This document shows positions 24,013 through 32,820 of a DNA stretch of 32,967 nucleotides, piece after piece. Positions within the stretch are counted from its first letter, which is position 1, and each line of letters starts with the position of its first letter. The notes under the pieces are model-generated. The model saw nothing but the letters and a program-made list of their open reading frames with translations. It was not told where the DNA came from and did no database searches. The stretch is taken from contig JAJSLI010000053.1 of NCBI GenBank assembly GCA_021272315.1, forward strand, positions 1 through 32,967, read 5' to 3'. Source of the stretch: Methylacidiphilales bacterium (GTDB lineage: Bacteria > Verrucomicrobiota > Verrucomicrobiia > Methylacidiphilales > UBA1321). Made by a program: the position numbers and the translations under genes.

Positions 24013-25662
24013 ATGAAGAAGCATCTCCTTATTCCCTCCGTAGGCGTGATTGCCCTTTTCAATCTTTTCGCTCACGGACAAACCGGCAGCAATACAATCG
24101 CACAGCCAACTCCTCCTCCGATGCCCGAGGGTCAGAGTCCCGAGGCACAACCGGAAAGCATACTCGGACTTGCCGTGATGCGGCTTGGTGATGATCAGAA
24201 AGAACTGCAGCCTTACCGGGTCAAGGTGGGAGACAAGGAATACGATTTTGCCCACTTGCTGAAGCTGAAGCCTTCGGATACGGATGGCGCGACGGTACAG
24301 ATCCTCGTCGATTTTAACTTCAAGCACCCCGGTCTTTTGAACGACTTGAAGGAGTTGGACTTTATCAAACAAAAGATTGCCGCCGGAGCAGAGCCTTGGG
24401 CGACCGCTTTTGAAGCAATGAAAAAATCACGTTACGCGGATGTGGATTATCTGAAAAAAATGAAGGTTCCACCTGTGGTTATCTCCTGTGATTTCTCGGG
24501 AAGAAACGATCATGGCTCCATACAGGAAATGAAGGACGCGAACGCCGCCTATACCCAGGCCCTGATGTGGTATTTCACGGGTGACAGCACGTACGCCAAG
24601 AACGCCGCAGGCATCCTGGAAACCTATGCACAAACAGTCACCTCACATGAAGGGAGGAACTGGTACCTCGAAGTCGCTTGGGCCGGAGACGTTTTTCCAC
24701 TTTCAGCGGAATTGCTCAGATCGACGTACCCGGATTGGAAGAATTCCCGTGTTATCGGCAAGTGGTTCAATGATGTTTTTCTTCCGCCTTTGCATGACCG
24801 TCTTGCCTTTGGAAACCGGGAATTTGCCGTTATCAATGCCATGGCGGCCATTGGAATCTATAACGAAGACCGGGCGGCTTTTTATTTGGCCATGAATCAC
24901 TGGATGAATTACATCCCGGCCTATCACTATCTATCCGAGGACGGGCCTGCGCCCTATCTGGCGGATTACTGGACGCCCGAGATCACGCCTTCGGATGATT
25001 TTTTGCTTAAACTCAATGATCCGTCTTTTCCGAAGGATTGGACGCCGTGGATTGAGTTGCATAACCAAAATTGGAGCGACGAGAAAATCCACGGAAAATT
25101 TGGAGATGACAGTACGGGCATGAGAAAGGATGTCGCTGCGCGACTATCGTCATGGACGGGCGGACCTGTTACCTATCTGCCCGGTTATTGCGGAGAAACG
25201 GCGAGAGACTTTGGTCACGTGGAGGTAAGTTTTGCGACGGAAATAAACGCGGCCGAGATGGCTTGGCATCAGGGTATTGATGTTTACACGCCACAAGCCA
25301 AAAGGCTTACGACCTTCATGGAAACCCAGGCCAAACTTCGTCTGGGTGAGCCACCTCCGGATTCGATGACGGCCAAGTTGGTTCCATATAGCTTGGTGGG
25401 AACGTGGGAAATCGCTTACAACCATTACGCCAATCGGATGGGAATGCCGCTCCCCAATACCCTCAAAATCATCGAAATTCTACGACAGGCCGGAGAGGGT
25501 GGAATTCGCCTGCCTAAGGACGCTCCCCACGATCCAGCTAATCCGCGTCTGTGGACATTCCCTCCTCCTTTTCCATCCCTTTTCGCATCGGGAATTGGCG
25601 GATCCAGCGGTTGGATCTCCAGTTGGGAAACATTAACCCATGGCGATCTGGACAAACACTGA
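24013..25662 (+). CDS. Secreted alginate-lyase-family protein (PF05426-type), array copy 1
   Basis: The 549-aa protein has a signal peptide (1 to about 22, ending AHG) and a short Pro-rich linker. A region shared only with the interrupted gene at 9083-10738 follows (AVMRLGDDQKELQPYRVKV, about 55-100). The helical lyase domain runs to the end. Conserved motifs are FGNREFAVINAM, ETARDFGH, AWHQGIDVYTPQAKRLTTF, YNHYANRMG and WETLTHGDL. In PF05426 proteins similar Asn, Arg, His and Tyr residues form the beta-elimination site. It probably cuts a polyuronate outside the cytoplasm; alginate, glucuronan or another chain is possible. ATG 24013 has GAG upstream. Confidence 0.82.
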   Translation: MKKHLLIPSVGVIALFNLFAHGQTGSNTIAQPTPPPMPEGQSPEAQPESILGLAVMRLGDDQKELQPYRVKVGDKEYDFAHLLKLKPSDTDGATVQILVDFNFKHPGLLNDLKELDFIKQKIAAGAEPWATAFEAMKKSRYADVDYLKKMKVPPVVISCDFSGRNDHGSIQEMKDANAAYTQALMWYFTGDSTYAKNAAGILETYAQTVTSHEGRNWYLEVAWAGDVFPLSAELLRSTYPDWKNSRVIGKWFNDVFLPPLHDRLAFGNREFAVINAMAAIGIYNEDRAAFYLAMNHWMNYIPAYHYLSEDGPAPYLADYWTPEITPSDDFLLKLNDPSFPKDWTPWIELHNQNWSDEKIHGKFGDDSTGMRKDVAARLSSWTGGPVTYLPGYCGETARDFGHVEVSFATEINAAEMAWHQGIDVYTPQAKRLTTFMETQAKLRLGEPPPDSMTAKLVPYSLVGTWEIAYNHYANRMGMPLPNTLKIIEILRQAGEGGIRLPKDAPHDPANPRLWTFPPPFPSLFASGIGGSSGWISSWETLTHGDLDKH

Positions 25663-25732
25663 TTCAATTTATCGGCATATGATCGTTGAAATCACAAACC
25701 AAACTGAATGTGTTATGAGATTTCTTTCTATA

Positions 25733-25747
25733 TTGAAACTTTTTCAA
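25733..25747. promoter_or_regulatory. Inverted repeat before array copy 2
   Basis: TTGAAA and TTTCAA form a perfect inverted repeat around CTT in the AT-rich 150-base gap between copies 1 and 2. The gap is much longer than the 25-46 bases between the later copies, so a separate promoter or operator is plausible here. Confidence 0.3.
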
Positions 25748-25812
25748 AATTCGTAGGTTAAATGAAGAATGCGCGACAAAAAAAGAACCAATTGGCGGGT
25801 ATGGAGCAACTA

Positions 25813-27381
25813 ATGATGAAGCTGGAACACGAGCGCATAAGCGATTACAGAATGGCAACCAGCCGCAAGGATTTTACCCAGAGGCAACTCACGGTTTGTC
25901 TGGCGCTGTTGGTTTTACTCTTTCCCGGCTGGAGTTCTCCTGCTGCTGCACAGCAAGGGACGACGACAACCAATGCCCCCACTCAACCGGCAATGAAAGT
26001 CCCGGATATTCCCGCCACCTTCAAGCATCCGGGCCTGCTCAACAACATGGAGGAACTCCAGTTCATCAAGCAAAAGATCCAGGCTGGCGAAGAGCCTTGG
26101 AAGAGCGCCTTCGATCAGATGAAGGAGACCAAGTACGCCTCTCTAAATTATAAACCCCATCCGCATGAGAACGTGAGCATGGGCATCTTAGGCAAGGGCG
26201 GCGGCCCAGGGGGGGTGTACGACGAAGACGATGACGTTATCGCCGCCTATACCCAAGCGCTCATGTGGATTTTTACGGACAACGAACAATATGCCAAAAA
26301 TGCCGTCGAAATTTTCAATGCCTGGACCATTCTCCAAGGCTCGGGAGGAGCCGGTTGGTATCTGCAGCCTTCCTGGGCCGGCTCCCTGTGGCCTGAAGCG
26401 GCCGAGTTGATCCGGGCGACTTATCCGAAATGGAGTGCCGATGACATTGCGAAATTCTCCGCCATGTTGGATCGGGCCATTCTTCCCGTGCTGCACAATC
26501 AGATGGCCTATGGAAACCGGGAACTGTCGGTTTGCAATGCTCTCGTCGCCATTGGCGTCTTTAACAACGATCGGGCGGCCTTCACCGAAGGCATTACTCA
26601 TTGGGTCAGCTATGTCCCCTGCTGGATCTATCTCACCAGTGACGGTCCGACGCCCCGAAAGGCTGACTATTGGTTGACCTCTCCCAGCGATGACGACTTG
26701 GCGAAGATCGATGCGGGTCTTTTCCCCGACGTGAAGCAATCGTGGATTTACTCCGATCAAACAACGTTTACGTATGATATTAAGAGAAAACTGGGCAACG
26801 ATAATGGCATGGCTCGAAAGCCCACCCTCGACTTATGGAACGAGGCGCCGCCCGAGGCCTATGTCGACGGGCTTTGCGCGGAGACTTATCGGGACTTGGG
26901 GCACTGCGATCTTGGTTTCTCCCAAATGATCAACGTGGCGGAAATCGCCTGGCATCAGGGGATTGATCTCTATGGGCTGGAAGCCAAACGGATCACCGCC
27001 TTTATGGAATTCGAAAACTTTCTCCGCATCGGCGTCCCGATCCCGGCGCAATATTATAGCGTCAACCCGTCAGGCATCGGCCCGTCGACTTTTGAGATCG
27101 CTTATAACCACTATCATAACCGCATGGGCGTGGATCTGCCGAAGACCGAGGCGCTGATTCAGCTTCTCCGCCCCTGTCTCAAGCAAGTGCCCATCACCCC
27201 TTTCGGTTGGGATTACCTGAAAATGGTTCCGGGGGTCCGAGCGGGCGGAATGGGCGGACCCGCCAATCTCGATACCGCCTGGGAAGCGCTGACCCATGCG
27301 GAGTTGAACGCCAAAGGGAACCTGCCGGCGGAAACCGGGGCTGTTGCAGGCACAACCGCGCCCGGAGCAGGACCTCATTAA
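25813..27381 (+). CDS. Secreted alginate-lyase-family protein, array copy 2
   Basis: The 522-aa protein has a long basic n-region and a hydrophobic core (LTVCLALLVLLFPGW) ending SSPAAAQQ, a likely signal peptidase I site. A Thr/Pro-rich linker follows, then the lyase domain starting FKHPGLLNNMEELQFIKQKI. All family motifs are present: YGNRELSVCNAL, ETYRDLGHCDLGF, AWHQGIDLYGLEAKRITAFM, YNHYHNRMG and WEALTHAEL. ATG 25813 has GGAG six bases upstream and was preferred. An in-frame ATG at 25762 with a weaker site would add 17 residues. It shares a Gly/Ala/Thr-rich C-terminal tail (GAVAGTT) with copy 3. Confidence 0.82.
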   Translation: MMKLEHERISDYRMATSRKDFTQRQLTVCLALLVLLFPGWSSPAAAQQGTTTTNAPTQPAMKVPDIPATFKHPGLLNNMEELQFIKQKIQAGEEPWKSAFDQMKETKYASLNYKPHPHENVSMGILGKGGGPGGVYDEDDDVIAAYTQALMWIFTDNEQYAKNAVEIFNAWTILQGSGGAGWYLQPSWAGSLWPEAAELIRATYPKWSADDIAKFSAMLDRAILPVLHNQMAYGNRELSVCNALVAIGVFNNDRAAFTEGITHWVSYVPCWIYLTSDGPTPRKADYWLTSPSDDDLAKIDAGLFPDVKQSWIYSDQTTFTYDIKRKLGNDNGMARKPTLDLWNEAPPEAYVDGLCAETYRDLGHCDLGFSQMINVAEIAWHQGIDLYGLEAKRITAFMEFENFLRIGVPIPAQYYSVNPSGIGPSTFEIAYNHYHNRMGVDLPKTEALIQLLRPCLKQVPITPFGWDYLKMVPGVRAGGMGGPANLDTAWEALTHAELNAKGNLPAETGAVAGTTAPGAGPH

Positions 27382-27427
27382 AATCCGTGCACATGGCTCT
27401 GATCTTAATAAAACCACACCCCATAAG

Positions 27428-29032
27428 ATGAATCCCTATCCAACAATAACGACCATGCCGTGGAAACAACGGACCGCGCCATTCATTCCTTGCGTCCATT
27501 CTCTTGGGAAGAGAGCAACCTGTCTGCTGGTGCTGTTGGTTTTACCCTTTTGTGTCTGGAGTTCTCCCGCTGCCGCACAGCAAGCGGCGACGACAACCAA
27601 CACCCTCGACCAGCCAACGGCAGATTTAAATGCTTCCGTTCAGCCGACGACGAAAGTCCCGGATGTTCCCGCCACCTTCAAGCATCCGGGCCTGCTCAAC
27701 AGCATGGAGGAACTCCAGTTCATCAAGCAAAAAATCCAGGCCGGCGAGGAACCTTGGAAGAGCGCCTTCGAACAGATGAAGGCGATCAAGTATGCCTCTT
27801 TGACCTACAAACCCCACCCCCACGAAACCGCCAGTTCCGGGTTTCTCGGAAAAGGTGGCGGGCCGGGCGGCGCATGGGACGAAAACAATGATGCCATCGC
27901 CGCCTACACCCAGGCGCTGATGTGGATTTTCACCGATAACGAACAGTACGCGCAAAACGCGGTGGATATTCTTAATGCCTGGTCAATTCTCCAGACCCAT
28001 GGGGGGCCCAATTGGTATCTGGAAACTGCCTGGGAAGGCTCGATGTGGGCCGAGGGGGCCGAGCTAATCAGGGCGACTTATCCGAAATGGAATCCCGACG
28101 ACATCGCAAAATTCTCCGCCATGTTGGATCGGGCCTTCCTTCCGCTCCTACACAATCAGCTCTCCTACGGCAACCGGGAACTGGCGGTCTGCAACGCGAT
28201 GGTTACCATTGGCGTCTTCAACAACGATCGGGCGGCCTTCGCCGAAGGCATCAATCATTGGGTCAGCTATGTCCCCTGCTGGATCTATCTGACCGATGAT
28301 GGCCCGACGCCTAAAAAGCCCGACTATTGGCTGACCTCTCCCAGCAATGACGACCTGGCGCAGATGGATGCCGGTCTTTTTCCCGACGTCAAGCAGTCGT
28401 GGATTTACACCGACCTTGACGCGTATATGAAGGCGAACAAGCTGGGGAACGATCACGGCATGGTGCAGAAAGGAGACCTGCCTGGCCTCTGGTACCACGC
28501 GCCGCAGGCGGCCTATGTGGACGGGCTTTGTTCGGAGACTTTCCGGGATTTGGGGCATTGCGACCTCGGTTTCTGCCAGATGATCAATACGGCGGAAATC
28601 GCCTGGCATCAGGGAATCGATCTCTATGGCATGCAGGCCAAACGGATCACGGCTTTCATGGAGTTGGAATCCTCCCTCCACAACACGGACGATCCGCTTC
28701 CGGATGCATTTGCCAAAGTCAACCCCGGGGTGAGTGGGACCTTCGAGATCGCCTACAACCATTACCACAACCGCATGGGCATGGACCTGCCGAAAACCCA
28801 GGCCCTGATTCAGCTTTACCGCCCCTTGCTTCAGCAAGTGCCCAGCGTCAGCGCAGGCTGGTGCGTATTAAAGGCGGAGCCGGGGCTCCGGACGAAGGAC
28901 ATCCCCGGTCCCGCCGTGCTCGATATCGCCTGGGAAAGCCTGACTCACGCGGAGTTGAATGCCAAAGGAAATCTGCCGGCAGGGAACGGGGCTGTTGCAG
29001 GCACAACTTCAACCGGAGTGGGACATCCCTGA
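27428..29032 (+). CDS. Secreted alginate-lyase-family protein, array copy 3
   Basis: The 534-aa protein starts MNPYPTITTMPWKQR and has a signal peptide with hydrophobic core near 31-45 and cleavage after AAA at about 50. The lyase domain (about 85-510) carries GNRE (248-251), ETFRDLGH (370-377), AWHQGIDLY (392-400) and YNHYHNRMG (443-451). It is the closest relative of copy 2, with long stretches nearly identical in protein and DNA (for example around EELQFIKQKIQAGEEPWKSA). It lies 46 bases after copy 2. ATG 27428 fits the paralog pattern although no ribosome site is seen, which suggests coupling to the upstream gene. Confidence 0.82.
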   Translation: MNPYPTITTMPWKQRTAPFIPCVHSLGKRATCLLVLLVLPFCVWSSPAAAQQAATTTNTLDQPTADLNASVQPTTKVPDVPATFKHPGLLNSMEELQFIKQKIQAGEEPWKSAFEQMKAIKYASLTYKPHPHETASSGFLGKGGGPGGAWDENNDAIAAYTQALMWIFTDNEQYAQNAVDILNAWSILQTHGGPNWYLETAWEGSMWAEGAELIRATYPKWNPDDIAKFSAMLDRAFLPLLHNQLSYGNRELAVCNAMVTIGVFNNDRAAFAEGINHWVSYVPCWIYLTDDGPTPKKPDYWLTSPSNDDLAQMDAGLFPDVKQSWIYTDLDAYMKANKLGNDHGMVQKGDLPGLWYHAPQAAYVDGLCSETFRDLGHCDLGFCQMINTAEIAWHQGIDLYGMQAKRITAFMELESSLHNTDDPLPDAFAKVNPGVSGTFEIAYNHYHNRMGMDLPKTQALIQLYRPLLQQVPSVSAGWCVLKAEPGLRTKDIPGPAVLDIAWESLTHAELNAKGNLPAGNGAVAGTTSTGVGHP

Positions 29033-29057
29033 AATCAAACACTCGACACCGATTTTA

Positions 29058-30602
29058 ATGCAACCCTATCCAATAATACCGACCCTGCCGTGGAAGCAAT
29101 GGGCCGCGCCGGCCGTTCCTTGCCTTCCACCCCTCGGCAAGAGAGCAACCTGTCTGCTGGCACTGTTGATTTTGCCCCTTTGCGGTTGGAGTGCTCCTGC
29201 CTCCGCGCAGCAAGCAGCCGCGACGACGACCAATACGTCCGCCGCGCAAACCGCTCCGGCTTTCCTGGAAGTCCCGAAGCCCGGACCACTCAACCTCCCT
29301 CCAATCCCGGAAAAATTTGTCCACCCGGGACTTTTCAACAGCATGGAGGAGCTGCAATTCATCAAGAAGAAAATCGCCGCGGGTGAGGAGCCTTGGAAAA
29401 GCGCCTTCGAGCAGATGAAGAACTCGAAATGGGCCGAATTGAACTACAAGCCCAAGCCGCACGATACAGTGTCTTCCGGCATCCTCGGAAAGGGTGGATC
29501 CGGTGTTCCTGATATGACTGCAGATGGCGAGGCCGCTTATACCCAGGCGCTGATGTGGATTTTCACGGACAATGAGCAGTATGCGCAAAACGCGGTGAAT
29601 ATTCTCAATGCCTGGAGCATTCTGAGAAATCAGGGAGGGGCCAACTGGTATTTGCAGGCATCGTGGTCCGGCGCGGGTTTTGCCGAGGCGGCGGAATTGG
29701 TAAAATCGACCTATCCAAAATGGAAGCCTGAGGATATCGCCAAGTTTTCCGACATGTTGAACAAGGCCTTTTTGCCTCTTTTGCATAATCAGATGGCTTA
29801 TGGGAATCGAGAGTTCTCCACGATCTATGCCATGATGGCCATCGGGGTTTTCAATGATGACCGGGGGGCTTTTTACGAGGGACTATCCCATTTCGTCAGC
29901 TATCTTCCCTGCTATATTTATCTGAAAGAGGACGGGCCGACGCCCAAGATCGCCAACTACTGGCTCTCCTCTCCGAGCGACGATGAATTGGCCAAAATGG
30001 ATGCGGGCCTTTTTCCCGACGTCAAACAGTCGTGGATTTACACCGATCAAACAACGTTTACGAGGGAGATTAAGCATAAACTGGGTAATGATCAAGGCGG
30101 GCTGGAAAAGCCCACCATCGACCGCTTATGGAACTCGGCGCCGCCCGAGGCGTTTGTTGACGGGCTTTGCTGCGAGACGTTCCGGGACTTGGGACACTCC
30201 GAAATGTCTCTTTCCTCAATCGGTCACGTCTGTGAACTCGCCCGGCATCAGGGGATCGATCTCTACACGCCGAATTCGAAAAAAATCACGGCCTTCTTGG
30301 AATTGAATGCCTTCCTCCGGGTGGGCGTTCCCGTTCCACCCTGTTTTTATCGAGTTGTGCCAACGGGTATAGGTTCGACGTGGGAAGTCGGCTACAATCA
30401 TTATCACAACCGCAAGGGGATCGATCTGCCGTATACTAGGATGGTGCTCGACAAGGTGGTTCGCCCCTGCAGCAAAAAGCCATATTCCTTGGCCGGGTGG
30501 TGGCCCTTTATTAAAATAGATTTACTTGGGGTTCGTGCCAATCAAGTCGCCGGTTTTCCCGGATGGGAGACGTTGACCCATGGGGACTTGGACGCGAAAT
30601 AG
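29058..30602 (+). CDS. Secreted alginate-lyase-family protein, array copy 4
   Basis: The 514-aa protein starts MQPYPIIPTLPWKQW and shares the LGKRATCLL signal-peptide core with copy 3, cleaved near ASA. Family motifs remain: YGNREFSTIYAMM, ETFRDLGHSEM and YNHYHNRKG. The AWHQG motif is ARHQG here. Compared with copies 2 and 3 it has a longer Pro-rich linker (KPGPLNLPPIPEKFVHPG) shared with copy 5. It lacks the GAVAGTT tail and ends TLTHGDLDAK. The gap to copy 3 is 25 bases. Confidence 0.82.
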   Translation: MQPYPIIPTLPWKQWAAPAVPCLPPLGKRATCLLALLILPLCGWSAPASAQQAAATTTNTSAAQTAPAFLEVPKPGPLNLPPIPEKFVHPGLFNSMEELQFIKKKIAAGEEPWKSAFEQMKNSKWAELNYKPKPHDTVSSGILGKGGSGVPDMTADGEAAYTQALMWIFTDNEQYAQNAVNILNAWSILRNQGGANWYLQASWSGAGFAEAAELVKSTYPKWKPEDIAKFSDMLNKAFLPLLHNQMAYGNREFSTIYAMMAIGVFNDDRGAFYEGLSHFVSYLPCYIYLKEDGPTPKIANYWLSSPSDDELAKMDAGLFPDVKQSWIYTDQTTFTREIKHKLGNDQGGLEKPTIDRLWNSAPPEAFVDGLCCETFRDLGHSEMSLSSIGHVCELARHQGIDLYTPNSKKITAFLELNAFLRVGVPVPPCFYRVVPTGIGSTWEVGYNHYHNRKGIDLPYTRMVLDKVVRPCSKKPYSLAGWWPFIKIDLLGVRANQVAGFPGWETLTHGDLDAK

Positions 30603-30632
30603 CAACCTCCGCCACTTCAAGTATTCGACAAT

Positions 30633-32204
30633 ATGAAGCAATCAAATTCTATGAAACAATCGAACCTGATCCTGCCGGCCATGACATGGAAACAACGGAT
30701 CGCGGCTCTCATTCCTTGCCTCCCCTACCTTGGCAAGAGGATAACCCGTCTTCTGGTGCTGCTGATGTTGGTCTTTTGTGGCTGGAGTTATCCTGCCGCC
30801 GCACAGGAAGCGGTGACCACGACCAATGCTCCCACCGAGACAACTGAAAACGCCCCGGCCACGTCTGGCGCAACAACCCCTCCAGCCTCGCAAGTTCCGC
30901 AGCCCGAACCTCTGAACCTCCCTCCGATTCCGGAAAAATTCGTCCATCCGGGACTTCTAAACAACATGGAGGAGTTACAATCCATCAAGAAGAAAATCGC
31001 CGCGGGTGAGGAGCCGTGGAAGACGGCTTTCGAGGCGATGAAGAACTCGAAATGGGCCGACCTGAAGCACAGGTCCAAGCCGCTGGAAACGATGGTTGGT
31101 GACGCCAACACGGCTGGAGATAAAAATTGTGACGCCCTTGTCGCCTACACGCAGACGCTGATGTGGATTTTCACGGACAATGAGCAATATGCGCAAAGTG
31201 CAATGGTTATCCTCAATGGTTGGAGCATTCAAAAAAATACCGAGCCTAATAGCTGGTGCCTGCTGGCAACGCCCGCGGTATTTGCCGAAGCAGCGGAATT
31301 ATTGAGAGCCACCTATCCGAAATGGCAGCCGGAGGATATCGCCAAGTTTTCCGCAATGTTGAACAGAGTCTATTTGCCGATTCTTCATAATCGGATGGTT
31401 TATGGAGGCAAGGAGTTCGACACGATTTACGCGATGATGGCGATTGGAGTTTTCAACGATGACCGGGGGGCTTTTGACGAGGCGCTTTCGCATTTCGTCA
31501 GCTATCTTCCGTGCTTTATTTATCTGAAAGAGGACGGCCCGACGCCAAAAATCTCGAATTACTGGCTCTCCACTCCAAGCGACGCGGAACTGGCCAAAAT
31601 GGATGCCTCCCTTTTCCCAAATCCGGCGGATGCCTGGTTTTCGGTGAAGCAAACTGACGTCGAGGATACCAACCTGCTGGAATCGGCGGATTTGGACAGG
31701 TTATGGTCCAACGCGATGCCGCAGGCGTATATTGACGGTCTTTGCGCCGTGATGTTCAGCACCAAAGGAGGCATGACGCAGTGTGATGGAGCATTTGTCT
31801 CACTGAGTCATGCCCTGGAAATCGCCTGGCATCAGGGGGTCGATCTCTACACCCCCAACACAAAAAGAATCACGTCTTTCATGGAATTGTATTCCCACCT
31901 CCGACTTCGGATGGACGATACCATTCCCCTGGCTTTTTACGGAGTCTCGCCGGGCCCGATGAATGGGACGTGGGAAGTCGCCTACAATCATTATCACAAC
32001 CGGAAGGGGCTCGATCTGCCCTGGACTCGTGAGCTCCTCGACAAGGCGATTCGCCCCTGTATTACGGAAACACCCGTCACAACCGCCTGGTGGACCTATG
32101 TCCATTCGGCCCCCACGGGGCTCCGTGCTTCGCAAATTTTATATCCGGCGTTGGGGAACTGCGCATGGGAGACATTGACCCATGGTGAATTGGACAAACA
32201 CTGA
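30633..32204 (+). CDS. Secreted alginate-lyase-family protein, array copy 5, with lost motifs
   Basis: The 523-aa protein has the same signal-peptide layout (core LLVLLMLVFCGWSYPAAA) and the PEPLNLPPIPEKFVHPG linker of copy 4. The YNHYHNRKG, AWHQGVDLYTP and WETLTHGEL motifs are kept. The GNRE motif is GGKE (31404-31415). The ETFRDLGH motif is replaced by VMFSTKGGM (about 31749-31775), so the Asn, Arg and His expected for catalysis are gone. It may be a non-catalytic binding or accessory paralog, or an enzyme with a changed mechanism. ATG 30633 was used; in-frame ATGs at 30654 and 30681 are alternatives. The array terminator lies about 100 bases downstream. Confidence 0.8.
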   Translation: MKQSNSMKQSNLILPAMTWKQRIAALIPCLPYLGKRITRLLVLLMLVFCGWSYPAAAQEAVTTTNAPTETTENAPATSGATTPPASQVPQPEPLNLPPIPEKFVHPGLLNNMEELQSIKKKIAAGEEPWKTAFEAMKNSKWADLKHRSKPLETMVGDANTAGDKNCDALVAYTQTLMWIFTDNEQYAQSAMVILNGWSIQKNTEPNSWCLLATPAVFAEAAELLRATYPKWQPEDIAKFSAMLNRVYLPILHNRMVYGGKEFDTIYAMMAIGVFNDDRGAFDEALSHFVSYLPCFIYLKEDGPTPKISNYWLSTPSDAELAKMDASLFPNPADAWFSVKQTDVEDTNLLESADLDRLWSNAMPQAYIDGLCAVMFSTKGGMTQCDGAFVSLSHALEIAWHQGVDLYTPNTKRITSFMELYSHLRLRMDDTIPLAFYGVSPGPMNGTWEVAYNHYHNRKGLDLPWTRELLDKAIRPCITETPVTTAWWTYVHSAPTGLRASQILYPALGNCAWETLTHGELDKH

Positions 32205-32307
32205 TTTTATCGCCGGATGGGAGGCGATGGATCCGTAACCCAAGCGTAATGGGCTTCGGGATTTACCTAACACAGCGTATGGGCAAAATCATTGGAACTG
32301 ATCCCTT

Positions 32308-32340
32308 CCCTAGCGCCATGGGTGCTAGGGCGCTTTTATT
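32308..32340 (+). terminator. Intrinsic terminator of the lyase array
   Basis: CCCTAGCGCC and GGTGCTAGGG form a 10-bp stem with one G-U pair around ATG, followed by CGC and TTTTATT. It lies 104 bases after the stop of array copy 5, a good place to end the array transcript. Confidence 0.75.
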
Positions 32341-32381
32341 AATACTGTAGCCGCTACGAGTCCATCGTCGTTTGAGGCCCG

Positions 32382-32419
32382 GATGGCCGGAAAGACATTA
32401 GCCGATTACGCCGGCCATC
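32382..32419. repeat. Inverted repeat GATGGCCGG/CCGGCCATC
   Basis: Nine bases repeat perfectly in inverted orientation around a 20-base loop. There is no U-run on either strand, so it is not a standard terminator. Confidence 0.45.
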
Positions 32420-32657
32420 GGTTAGCCCACAAGGTCAACCGCCCCGGATGGTGTGACGCATGAATTTACCTCTCATAGATTCCATCGCCCCTACGGAAGG
32501 CGGGTCCTTTTGTTACTTCCCACCAGTGGCTGCCGCCACCGGCTAATTTCCGTGGGCTCTCCGGGCCAAAAGTAGAAAGCCGGCGATTATATTTTTGCAA
32601 ACGCTGTAGCAGTAAAAATGGTATAATTCGGTGGCTTGGACAACTCGTTATTCGGGC

Positions 32658-32696
32658 AGCGCGAAACGCGCTGGAGACAACGCCAGAAGACGTTGT
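32658..32696. ncRNA. Two adjacent hairpins, possible small structured RNA
   Basis: AGCGCG-AAA-CGCGCT (32658-32672) and ACAACG-8 bases-CGTTGT (32677-32696) are both perfect 6-bp stems four bases apart. A TATAAT 30 bases upstream on the plus strand could be a promoter, but no -35 is at a proper distance. No known RNA family is recognised. Confidence 0.25.
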
Positions 32697-32820
32697 TTGC
32701 AACCATCAAGACGGGAGTTTTAGGCTGCCTTCCCTATCCTCGAATAGTTTGCTCCTCTTATTTTCACAGGCCGCGATCTGAACGGGAACTGATCCCGGTA
32801 CTTCCAAGTCTGCCCTTGCC

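Larger units (their letters stand above)
32205..32820. other. Hairpin-rich intergenic region between convergent genes
   Basis: These 616 bases hold the array terminator (32308-32340) and a 9-bp perfect inverted repeat GATGGCCGG/CCGGCCATC (32382-32390, 32411-32419). Further on are an 8-bp stem with one mismatch CCAGTGGC/GCCACCGG (32523-32530, 32535-32542) and two adjacent hairpins at 32658-32672 and 32677-32696. GGAACTGATCCC occurs twice (32294-32305, 32785-32796). A TATAAT lies at 32622-32627 on the plus strand, upstream of the paired hairpins. A minus-strand open frame of 78 codons (32466-32702) is not convincing. A structured RNA on either strand is possible, but I recognise no known class. 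Confidence 0.45.

Noticed and set aside
24013-32204. CRISPR-like array reading of the repeated DNA in this stretch
   Set aside because: The repeats are gene-length paralogs, not short regularly spaced repeats, and no cas gene is present.
32535-32570. Cobalamin-riboswitch-like text on the minus strand (GCAGCCACTGG followed by GGGAAG)
   Set aside because: Only a short fragment resembles the class. The rest of the conserved core is missing and no cobalamin gene lies downstream.
32466-32702. 78-codon open frame on the minus strand in the right intergenic region
   Set aside because: It spans several perfect hairpins, has no ribosome site that I can see and no family resemblance.
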